Part shown: one piece after another, positions 36,060-43,415 of the stretch
Layout: the number at the start of each line of letters is the position of its first letter
Position numbering within the stretch: position 1 is the stretch's first letter
Assembly: GCF_003315595.1 (NCBI RefSeq)
Contig: NZ_QNQU01000037.1
Location: forward strand, 1 to 46,266
DNA length: 46,266 nucleotides
Direction: 5' to 3'
Source: Pedobacter miscanthi
GTDB lineage: Bacteria; Bacteroidota; Bacteroidia; Sphingobacteriales; Sphingobacteriaceae
Translations under genes and position numbers: made by a program
Notes under the pieces: model-generated
What the model was told of the DNA's origin: nothing
The model's database searches: none
What the model saw: the letters and a program-made list of their open reading frames with translations, nothing else

Positions 36060-37298
36060 CTATTTTTTCCCCTCAACATCAACTGGCAACAAATAATCCA
36101 TCGGTACACTATCGGCAATTTTTTCCCAGGCCCAATAACCTGAATAAATCATCGATCGTGGATTATAAATTGAACCATTTTGGTAAAAATATACCGGCGC
36201 AAGCTGTAAACTGATGGTCGAAATCTGATAATCGGGCATATCCAATGGCCTTGCAATTGATAAACCAATCCGATTGGCATAAGCCGGATCTTCGCGTTCC
36301 TTAGTATAAACCACATAAAGTTTATCGGTAAAGTTGATGCTTTTTATATTTTCGTTCTTTACATGTACCAGCGTATCCTGTGCAATAGGGGCGCGGCTTA
36401 AAATCGAGATTCCGTTTGGCAGGTTTTTCTTTCTTAACCAATAACTTAATGAATCGCCCACGGTAAGGGTTAAAGGCCTGGTTAAACCGGTTTGTGCCTT
36501 GGTTAACCGTTTAATATTGGCATTAATAATACTGTCGGAAGGTTTGTCGGGATTTTCTTTTGAAATCAGTTTGTTAATAATAAAACCTTCTTCGGTAGCA
36601 CGCCGATTAAAAAGGGCTTTAAAAAAGTGTTGCGAAGAGCCTAGATAAGCTGTGATCCGCTTTTGCTCCCAAATTTTCTTTCTTCGTGCCGATCCTTTTA
36701 AATCTTCATAATAGGGAAAACCTTCATAATAAATAATCCTCGTTTTACCATCGTACTCAAAATTGTTCAGCAGGTATTTAATGCGATAACCAAGTGCCTT
36801 GTTCTCCACAATCAGGAACTGGGTAGTTTTGACGGTGAGTTTAGCGGTTTCTTTATCGTAGTCTACGATGAGAACGTTTGGATTGATGAGTTTACATTGC
36901 TCGGCGTTGGGTGTGGTACCGATAAAGAAATCTTTAAACATGTTGATGTAATGCTCCCTGTTTGGATCAGGTTTAATGGTAACCTCGGCCAGTTGGGTTA
37001 TACTTTCGTCGAAAATCAGATCGAGTTTTACAGCTTTGTCAGAAACGACTACATTTTGATTCAGGGCCTTGTAGCCAATTAGCTGCACTAAAATATCGTA
37101 GTTACCCGGTTTTAAGGGTAGGGTATATTTGCCATCATTATCGGTAACAGTAGCAATTTTATAACCACTTATATAAACTCCGGCACCAGGCAAACCTTCG
37201 CCGCGTTTATCTTTAACCGTACCCGATAGGATATAACTTTGCTGGGCGAAAGAGGACCCGCCAATACATAATAAAATTAGAATGAATAAGGATTTCAT
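36060..37298 (-). CDS. Exported protein with carboxypeptidase-D-like domain, paralogue 2
   Basis: The 412-residue protein has a signal peptide (LFILILLCIGGSSFAQ) and the same two-domain plan as the gene at 34375: a carboxypeptidase regulatory-like domain (about 22-108, GTVKDKRGEGLPGAGVYISG, GNYDILVQLIGYKALNQ) and the unnamed C-terminal domain (FFIGTTPNAEQCKLINPNVL, RIIYYEGFPYYEDLK, LYVVYTKEREDPAY). Identity with its neighbour is clear along the full length, so the two arose by tandem duplication and have since diverged. The gap between them (428 bases) has palindromic repeats. A 12-base palindrome AACTAATTAGTT lies 13 bases before the start. Confidence 0.85.
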   Translation of the reverse strand: MKSLFILILLCIGGSSFAQQSYILSGTVKDKRGEGLPGAGVYISGYKIATVTDNDGKYTLPLKPGNYDILVQLIGYKALNQNVVVSDKAVKLDLIFDESITQLAEVTIKPDPNREHYINMFKDFFIGTTPNAEQCKLINPNVLIVDYDKETAKLTVKTTQFLIVENKALGYRIKYLLNNFEYDGKTRIIYYEGFPYYEDLKGSARRKKIWEQKRITAYLGSSQHFFKALFNRRATEEGFIINKLISKENPDKPSDSIINANIKRLTKAQTGLTRPLTLTVGDSLSYWLRKKNLPNGISILSRAPIAQDTLVHVKNENIKSINFTDKLYVVYTKEREDPAYANRIGLSIARPLDMPDYQISTISLQLAPVYFYQNGSIYNPRSMIYSGYWAWEKIADSVPMDYLLPVDVEGKK

Positions 37299-37363
37299 GA
37301 AATAAATATAAACTAATTAGTTAGTTTATTCAAGATGCAAAAGAAATATTACTTAGTAGGGTT

Positions 37364-37481
37364 GTCAGATGTTACCATCTGACATGGTTTCAAATGATTT
37401 AGCGAGGCGCCAGGTTAATTTTAACCGTAAGATGGTAACATCTTACGGCACAAATATCATGGTCTGTGTCCTCACAGACCA
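37364..37481. repeat. Three consecutive intergenic hairpins
   Basis: Hairpins at 37364-37383 (GTCAGATG-TTAC-CATCTGAC), 37425-37448 (CCGTAAGATG-GTAA-CATCTTACGG) and 37460-37481 (TGGTCTGTG-TCCT-CACAGACCA) are all perfect stems with four-base loops. The first two share an AGATG/CATCT core with reverse-complementary loops (TTAC and GTAA). They lie in the 254-base gap upstream of the gene at 36060-37298 and downstream of recN. They fit a REP-like palindrome cluster. Confidence 0.6.
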
Positions 37482-37552
37482 CCACTCAAGTAATTTTGTT
37501 GATTTTTAATTTAGAAATGGTATGTGGAGACAAAGACCATGGCGGTAGATGA

Positions 37553-39205
37553 TTAAGCCAATAATTCTTTTGCATTTTCGATTGCAGATGCCCCCGGATT
37601 TTTCCCGCTCAACATTTCTGCAATTACGCCAATACGTTCTTCCTGTTTAAGTTTGCGGATTCCGGTAGTAGTTTTTCCTTTCTCTTCATTTTTATGTACA
37701 AAGTAGTGCGAAGTACCTTTGGCGGCAATTTGCGGTAGGTGTGTAATCGAAATTACCTGCATGTTTTTGCCAAGGTCGGCAATTACTTCTCCAACTTTTA
37801 AAGCTGTTTCGCCTGAAATACCAGTATCAATCTCATCAAAAATGATGGTTGGTAAGGAAGTATGTTTGGCCAGTAATGCTTTTATGGCCAGCATTAAACG
37901 CGACAACTCACCTCCTGATGCTACTTTGTTTACCGGGGCTGGCGCCTGACCGGCATTTGCGGTAAAAAGTAAACTGATTTCGTCCAGACCATCTTTATTC
38001 AGCTCTGATAAAGTTTTTTGATCCAAAACCAGTTTGGCATTTAACATACCTACTTTTTTAAGGGTGATACCGGTTTGCTCTTCAACAGTTTTAATGGCTT
38101 TTTTACGGTTTGCGCTTAACTGATCAGCCTGTTTATGCAGCTCTTTTTTCAGCTGGTCGATTGCTGCCTGAAGCTTTTCACTATGTTCATCAGAAGATAA
38201 TAACTTATTCAGATTCTCTTCCAATTGCTTTTGAAGCGCCAGCAGTTCTGTGTTGTCGGCAACTCTGTGCTTTTGTTGCAGCGAATAAAACAGATCCAGC
38301 CTCTGGTTTACAATTTCGAGGCGGTCGGCACTGTGTAAAGTATTTTCTTCTATGGCCGAAACCTCATCGGTAATATCCTTAATTTCAATAATTGATGATC
38401 GCAAACGTTCGTACAGTACATTAATTGCCGGATCAAATTTTTCGATAGCCTGTAATTGTAACGAAGCTTCTTTTAAAATCTGAAGGGCAGAAGGTTCGCT
38501 CTCGTTAATTAACCCTGAAGCCGTAAGTAAAGCCCTTTTAATGGTTTCGGCATGGGTTAAACGCTCTAATTCCTGCTCCAGTTCTTCCTGTTCGCCCTCC
38601 TGCAATTTTGCCTGCTCGAGTTCGTTAAACAAAAATTGTTCGTAGTCTTGTTTGTTACGGGCTTCGCTGGCATCGGCGATTAGTTTTTTTAACAGGGAAG
38701 TATCCTGTTTCAGTTTTTTAAATCCGTTGCGGTAATTAAACAGGAGTGATTGATGATTGGCCAGTGAATCTACAATCAGTAATTGAAAATCGGCATCATT
38801 TATTTCCTGTGTAGCATGTTGCGAGTGGATATCGATCAGTTTTTCGCCAATCTGTTTCAAAATGGATAAGTTAACAGGCGTATCGTTAATAAACGACCTT
38901 GTTTTACCATCAATAGAAATTTCCCTGCGTAAGAGACTTTCATTCGAAAAATCGAGATCATTTTCTTCAAAAAGTTCTTTCAGGTTTTCATCTGCCAAAA
39001 CAAAACTGCCTTCTATAACACATTTTTTATCCTGGTTAAAAAAGTATTTGCTTTCTGCCCGCTGACCGAGAATAAGCGATAATGCACCCAATATGATGGA
39101 TTTACCGGCACCGGTTTCACCTGTAATAATATTTAAGCCTTTATCGAATTCGATATCCAGACTATCAATTAATGCGTAATTACGAATGGAAAGTTTTTGT
39201 AGCAT
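37553..39205 (-). CDS. recN: DNA repair protein RecN
   Basis: The 550-residue SMC-like ATPase acts in double-strand break repair. Walker A GETGAGKS is at residues 29-36 and the Walker B/signature region (TIIFDEIDTGISG) around 453-465, separated by a long coiled-coil arm (about 150-380, rich in Leu, Glu, Lys and Gln). The ABC signature VASGGELSRLMLA is present. The start is the ATG at 39205 (MLQKLSIRNYAL); the TTG at 39214 is in frame but less typical. RecN sits downstream of the M56 protease on the same strand but a terminator separates them. In related genomes it commonly follows the DUF4835 gene; here a BlaI/M56 pair intervenes. Confidence 0.95.
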   Translation of the reverse strand: MLQKLSIRNYALIDSLDIEFDKGLNIITGETGAGKSIILGALSLILGQRAESKYFFNQDKKCVIEGSFVLADENLKELFEENDLDFSNESLLRREISIDGKTRSFINDTPVNLSILKQIGEKLIDIHSQHATQEINDADFQLLIVDSLANHQSLLFNYRNGFKKLKQDTSLLKKLIADASEARNKQDYEQFLFNELEQAKLQEGEQEELEQELERLTHAETIKRALLTASGLINESEPSALQILKEASLQLQAIEKFDPAINVLYERLRSSIIEIKDITDEVSAIEENTLHSADRLEIVNQRLDLFYSLQQKHRVADNTELLALQKQLEENLNKLLSSDEHSEKLQAAIDQLKKELHKQADQLSANRKKAIKTVEEQTGITLKKVGMLNAKLVLDQKTLSELNKDGLDEISLLFTANAGQAPAPVNKVASGGELSRLMLAIKALLAKHTSLPTIIFDEIDTGISGETALKVGEVIADLGKNMQVISITHLPQIAAKGTSHYFVHKNEEKGKTTTGIRKLKQEERIGVIAEMLSGKNPGASAIENAKELLA

Positions 39206-39244
39206 GCTAAGCAAAAATATTAAAATTTATGTCAACAGTTTAAT

Positions 39245-39280
39245 ACAAAACAAAAACAGCGGAGAATAATCCCCGCTGTT
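39245..39280 (-). terminator. Intrinsic terminator between the M56 gene and recN
   Basis: Read on the minus strand, AACAGCGG pairs with CCGCTGTT around a ten-base loop and is followed by TTTGTTTTG. It lies 29 bases after the M56 stop. Confidence 0.7.
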
Positions 39281-39308
39281 CAATAATCTGTTTGGTTGTG
39301 TGCTGTTT

Positions 39309-41426
39309 TTATTTAATCGTAATGCTGAGGTTATTGTTATTCGCAACGGTAATTGGACTATCGGCTTTCACAAAACTTTTTACAGCAAGTTGATCTGCTT
39401 TTTTAAAATCTGCTTTTTTGTAAGTTACCACTGCATTTTCAATGTTCAGTGCTTTTGCAGGGCTGGTAAAGTTTTTATTATCGTAAATCATAATGGCAGG
39501 ACTTACCTGTGTACCTTTATTTCCGCCTTCAACTTTTTCCTTTTTCTCTTTCTTTTCCAGCTTTTCTTTTAATTCTTTTACCTCGCTATCGAATTTTTCT
39601 TTAAGCTTTTTGTATTCTTCAGTCTGCCTTACTTTGCTGTTGCTATTATTATTATCGTTATAATAGAACACTGCGCCATCCGGAACTGTAAGCATATTTC
39701 TGTTGCCTTTAAACAATGAATCTGAATTTAATCTTGTTAATCCTGATAAGTTTACCATATCACCTGATTTTAATGCCTGCAATCTGATATTATCAATCTG
39801 CGCCCTAAATTCAGGCGTATTAAATCTGGCAGCCATTTCCTCGCCCATCTTTCTCCACTTTGCCTGTGCTTCCGGCGAGTTCATTTTTTTACTCATCTCT
39901 TCGGCCATTTTTTTCCATTTGGCTTGTGCTTCAGGCGAATTGTATTGTTTGGCTATATCTTCCCCAAATTTTTTCCATTTTGCCTGTGCTTCAGGTGAGT
40001 TGTATTGTTTGGCCATGTCTTCGCCCAATTTTTTCCATTTGGCCTGAGCTTCTGGTGAGTTGTATTGTTTGGCTACATCTTCACCAAATTTTCTCCATTT
40101 TGCCTGAGCTTCTGGTGAGTTAAATTCCTTATCGATTTTTGTACGGAAAAGTGAATCCTTAAACCTGTACCTAAAAGAACTGTCAAGATTGATGCGATAT
40201 ACACCTTTGCTTCCAAAAAGCTCGTCCCTGTAAAAATCTTTTCTAATGCTATCCGGCATTTCTTTTACCGAGTTGTATTCGGTTTTGTTCCCGTTTGCAT
40301 CAATGGTAACGATTTTGATTTTACGCTTTTTAGTAGTATCGGTACATATCAGGTGTTTTGTATCGTTGTTCGAAACAAGTTGTACACTCAATATTTCCTG
40401 TTTATGTAGTTTTTTGGTCTCTTTTTTCTTTTCTGTCGGATTGATCCAGGCGATAGAAAACAAGCAGGCTACACCCAATGTAAGGGCTGCCATTTGTTGT
40501 TTGGCATTTAAATAATTCGTTTTCATGTTGGTTATTCTTTTTATGCGTTGATATAAATTTTGGGTCTTGCCTGTAGCCGCAAGTGCATAAGCCGGACTGT
40601 TTTTATCTTTTAAAAGTTCGAGTTTAAGCAGGGCATGGGCATAGTTTAATGGCTTTCCGGTAATTTTCAGAACCAGGTCATCGCAGGCATGTTCTCGCTC
40701 AATGTGTATAAACCTACCGGCCATCCATACAAAAGGATTATAGAATAATAGCGTTTCGATTGCGGTTTTAATCAGGTTTAACAAAAAATCGTTTCTTCTG
40801 ATGTGCGATAGCTCGTGGATTAGAATTGCTTCTACCTGATCGTTATCCAATTGGTTTACCAAAGCCAGCGGAAACAATACCACAGGTTTTAAATAACCGA
40901 TAACCAGGGGTACATTTACAATAGAAGATAAGTGGAACTTAATTGTTTTATTGATTTTAAGTTGCGTGGTTACCTGTTCGAAAATGGCTTTCCAGCTGTC
41001 AGGAATAACACTTAAACTTTCTTTTTTCAATTTCGAAAGCTGTCCGTAGCCTTTTACAATCACAAATAATTGCAACAGGATACCAATAATATAAAATACT
41101 ACAACAATAGGAAAATACTGTTCTGCCCTGCTGCTGAAACTTGGGGGAAGGTTATTGAAATATTGATAAACCTGTATGTTTTGTGGATTAATGGCGGCAG
41201 CCTGGCTACTCAGGCTATGCATTAAATGGTTGATGAAATTATAGGCGAAACCGGCAAACATTAAAATAATTGCACCGAAAGCAAGATTGTGCTTGTATTT
41301 TGCTGCCAATTTGGGTAAACTTAGCATGATGATGAACAGGATGCCATAAATAATTGCACTTTGCCAAAGCGAGTTTAAAATGCTCCATCCAAATGCTTTA
41401 ATGAACTGTTGTAATAAAGTTTCCAT
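39309..41426 (-). CDS. M56-family (BlaR1-like) membrane metallopeptidase with tandem helical repeats
   Basis: The 705-residue membrane protease has three N-terminal membrane segments (about 16-36, 48-68, 104-125), the zinc motif HELSH at 204-208 (third ligand in EREHACDD, 243-250), and a fourth segment at 308-326 (AALTLGVACLFSIAWI). Like BlaR1/MecR1 it should cut its partner repressor, here BlaI, encoded just upstream. The C-terminal 375 residues lack a penicillin-binding sensor domain. Instead residues 436-535 contain five 20-residue repeats (NSPEAQAKWKKxGEDxAKQY) and a sixth degenerate one, then a charged coiled stretch (FDSEVKELKEKLEKKEKKEK). The signal sensed is therefore not beta-lactam by homology and is unknown. 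Confidence 0.93.
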   Translation of the reverse strand: METLLQQFIKAFGWSILNSLWQSAIIYGILFIIMLSLPKLAAKYKHNLAFGAIILMFAGFAYNFINHLMHSLSSQAAAINPQNIQVYQYFNNLPPSFSSRAEQYFPIVVVFYIIGILLQLFVIVKGYGQLSKLKKESLSVIPDSWKAIFEQVTTQLKINKTIKFHLSSIVNVPLVIGYLKPVVLFPLALVNQLDNDQVEAILIHELSHIRRNDFLLNLIKTAIETLLFYNPFVWMAGRFIHIEREHACDDLVLKITGKPLNYAHALLKLELLKDKNSPAYALAATGKTQNLYQRIKRITNMKTNYLNAKQQMAALTLGVACLFSIAWINPTEKKKETKKLHKQEILSVQLVSNNDTKHLICTDTTKKRKIKIVTIDANGNKTEYNSVKEMPDSIRKDFYRDELFGSKGVYRINLDSSFRYRFKDSLFRTKIDKEFNSPEAQAKWRKFGEDVAKQYNSPEAQAKWKKLGEDMAKQYNSPEAQAKWKKFGEDIAKQYNSPEAQAKWKKMAEEMSKKMNSPEAQAKWRKMGEEMAARFNTPEFRAQIDNIRLQALKSGDMVNLSGLTRLNSDSLFKGNRNMLTVPDGAVFYYNDNNNSNSKVRQTEEYKKLKEKFDSEVKELKEKLEKKEKKEKVEGGNKGTQVSPAIMIYDNKNFTSPAKALNIENAVVTYKKADFKKADQLAVKSFVKADSPITVANNNNLSITIK
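39762..40121 (-). repeat. Six 60-base tandem repeats inside the M56 gene
   Basis: Units start at 40121, 40061, 40001, 39941, 39881 and 39821 (reading downward). Each encodes 20 residues beginning N(S/T)PE; the first five keep AQAKW, the sixth is degenerate (NTPEFRAQID). Spacing is exactly 60 bases, so copy number can change without frameshift. Nucleotide similarity is high among the central copies. Confidence 0.9.
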
Positions 41427-41520
41427 AACGGTGATTTTAATTTTTTATACCGGATAAACCGAAAATGTTACTGTTTGATTAGGGATCTAAACCCTACACC
41501 TTTCAACCTTACACCTAACC

Positions 41521-41892
41521 TTATTTAAGGCTATCTAAATATTTTTTTATTTCATCAATCTCATCCGCACTCGCACTGTGGTTACCCAAAGCCTGCATCA
41601 CCAATCTTGCCGCCGAACCATTAAATACATTATCGATCATTTTGGTTACCAGTTGCTTTTCAGTTTTATCCTGACTTACCAATGCTTTATAAATATGTGT
41701 TTTTTGGTTGGTATCCCTTTCTACCATGCCTTTTTCATGCAAAATCTGCATCAGTTTTAAAGTGGTGGTATAACCCGAGTCTTTTTTATTCAAAGCCTCG
41801 TGCACTTCCCTTACCGTTGCATTGCCTTTTTGCCATAGCACCTGAAGGATTTCCATTTCACCTTCTGTAGGTTTGATGTTCTGATTACTCAT
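41521..41892 (-). CDS. BlaI/MecI/CopY-family transcriptional repressor
   Basis: The 123-residue protein has the penicillinase-repressor winged helix: PTEGEMEILQVLWQKGNATV, VREVHEALNKKDSGYTTTLKL, then the wing and the dimerisation helix that ends EIDEIKKYLDSLK. In the family, cleavage by a BlaR1-type protease relieves repression. Here the protease gene follows 94 bases downstream. Two perfect operator palindromes overlap the promoter at 41906-41953, so it almost certainly represses itself and the protease gene. The start at ATG 41892 places the operators 14-53 bases upstream. Confidence 0.93.
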   Translation of the reverse strand: MSNQNIKPTEGEMEILQVLWQKGNATVREVHEALNKKDSGYTTTLKLMQILHEKGMVERDTNQKTHIYKALVSQDKTEKQLVTKMIDNVFNGSAARLVMQALGNHSASADEIDEIKKYLDSLK

Positions 41893-41905
41893 ATGTTACA
41901 TGTTG

Positions 41906-41953
41906 TACGAATTATTTCGTAATCAAATGTACGAAGATATTCGTAATATCAAA
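41906..41953 (-). promoter_or_regulatory. blaI promoter with two BlaI operator palindromes
   Basis: On the minus strand TTTG (41950-41953) is followed after 18 bases by TACATTTG (41924-41931), an exact match to the Bacteroidota -7 consensus TAnnTTTG. Two perfect inverted repeats TACGAA-N4-TTCGTA lie at 41930-41945 (in the spacer, touching the -7 box) and 41906-41921 (over the expected start site), 24 bases apart. Repressor bound at both would block polymerase. Confidence 0.7.
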
Positions 41954-42005
41954 ATATTTTAACAGATTTTTAACTTTTGTGTTTGGGTTAACTGTACAAT
42001 AAACT

Positions 42006-42246
42006 GGTTAACTGTATAAACTGGTTAATTGATTAACTGTAGGATAAGACGCAGGAGTAGGGGAAATGTTGCATCTAAAAAAGGGTTAACTGTATAAATC
42101 GGTTAATTGGTTAACTGTGGTGTAGCATGTGGGAAAAGAGAGAATGTTATATTTGAAAGGAGTTTACCGTATAAACTGGCTAATCAGTTAACTGATATAG
42201 GTGCGGACGGGAGGGAGTGTAGCACAGCTATTAAGCTTTAGAAAGG
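42006..42246. repeat. Three imperfect 77-78-base tandem repeats
   Basis: Units begin at 42006, 42084 and 42161 with GGTTAACTGTATAAA or a variant, then a GGTTAATTGATTAACTG-like stretch and a less conserved tail ending in AAAGG. A partial copy begins at 41985. The repeats lie in the 629-base gap between the DUF4835 and blaI genes, beside GTTAACC fragments at 42486-42512. No spacer pattern and no cas genes, so not CRISPR. The rest of the gap shows nothing else. Confidence 0.6.
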
Positions 42247-42521
42247 AAAACCGACCTATGAAAAACTGACTTAGGTTGTTAAACCTGATTGCCGTGGATA
42301 CCGGCCTGTTAGTAAGGTCTGCAGGCGCCCGCCTGAATATATCGGGTAGGTATGAACAAAAACAGGACTGGCTTTTAATTGAAATACTGTTGCTGTTTTT
42401 CTGAAAAATAGCTATAAGTAAATCAGTCAATATAACAAATATGCTGGTTTAGCGTTTGGCGTTTGGCGTATCGCGGGTCGATTAACCGATTTAAACAATT
42501 AACCGGTTAACCAACAAACAA

Positions 42522-43415
42522 CTAATTTTTCTTCAGTCCTTCGTACTTGCCAATATTCGCTGGGTCGATTTCTGCCAGCATATTATAGGCTTTCATGCGT
42601 TCCTGCCCGTTTAATTTAGAGAGTACGTTGGTTATTTCTTCTGCCTTTGATGCAAAATAAACATTCGGGAAAATGGAGCCCAGTTTCTGTTTATCCATCT
42701 GCGCCAGGGCGGGTAAGGCAGCCACAATTTGTGTTAAACCCTTATCGTTATCCGTAAGCTGATCTAAGCCACTTAAATGATAGCTATAAATAAATGTACG
42801 CAGCTCGCTGAAAATCGGGTTCAGCACGTTTTCATTAAACCAGAACCGGTTCCGCAAGCCGTCGGCCGCTTTCCAGCCCGTATTACCTGAAGCTTGTGCC
42901 AGATTAATGATGTTCTGTGCTTTTTTATAAAAAGGTGTGCCGCCCATTTTGCTAAAACTGTCTTTATCCATACCGATAATGGTATAGGCATAATAGGAGA
43001 GGAGGGCACTGATGTTCGAAATATAATTCTGGTCAGAAAAATCGATTGTTGAGCCATCAAGGTAGCTGAAATCGAAATTCTTATCACTCATGTTTAAGAG
43101 CGTGCTGTTATAAGAACTGTTAAAAACAGGTCGGCTGCTCTGGATTTGTGCTTCGGCCGTATAGCCCGAACCACCATCCCAGGAGTTAATGGTAATCACA
43201 AAACTACACTCAATGCGTTCCTGTGGTTTATAACTTTCGTTACTGAATTTATTGTTGTTTAAAAAATCGCGGATGGTTTTTTGAAGTGCCTCTATTGTTG
43301 GTTTACTGATGTTCGAAACCTGTGGCGCGAGTAAAGTTACCCTTGCATTTAACTCCTGCGCCTGTAATTTCCCGAAACCAAGCAATAACAATATCCAAAA
43401 AATCTTTTTTATCAT
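42522..43415 (-). CDS. DUF4835 family exported protein (possible type IX secretion PorD)
   Basis: The 297-residue protein has a signal peptide (MIKKIFWILLLLGFGKLQAQ) and matches the DUF4835 pattern: ELNARVTLLAPQVSNISKP, IEALQKTIRDFLNNNKFSN, ECSFVITINSWDGGSGYTAEA and a C-terminal segment with RMKAYNMLAEIDPANIGKYE. From memory this family has been linked to the type IX secretion system as PorD, which was not checked. Its start codon overlaps the CoaBC stop by four bases (ATGA), so the two are translationally coupled. The neighbourhood (bamD, rpoZ, coaBC, recN) is conserved in Bacteroidota. Confidence 0.85.
   Translation of the reverse strand: MIKKIFWILLLLGFGKLQAQELNARVTLLAPQVSNISKPTIEALQKTIRDFLNNNKFSNESYKPQERIECSFVITINSWDGGSGYTAEAQIQSSRPVFNSSYNSTLLNMSDKNFDFSYLDGSTIDFSDQNYISNISALLSYYAYTIIGMDKDSFSKMGGTPFYKKAQNIINLAQASGNTGWKAADGLRNRFWFNENVLNPIFSELRTFIYSYHLSGLDQLTDNDKGLTQIVAALPALAQMDKQKLGSIFPNVYFASKAEEITNVLSKLNGQERMKAYNMLAEIDPANIGKYEGLKKN

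Noticed and set aside
39309..41426. True BlaR1 beta-lactam sensor
   Set aside because: No penicillin-binding sensor domain follows the protease; the C-terminus is a helical repeat.
42006..42246. CRISPR array
   Set aside because: Units are continuous imperfect tandem repeats with no unique spacers and no cas genes nearby.
42188..42430. 80-residue minus-strand frame
   Set aside because: It lies partly in the tandem repeat region and shows no conserved pattern.
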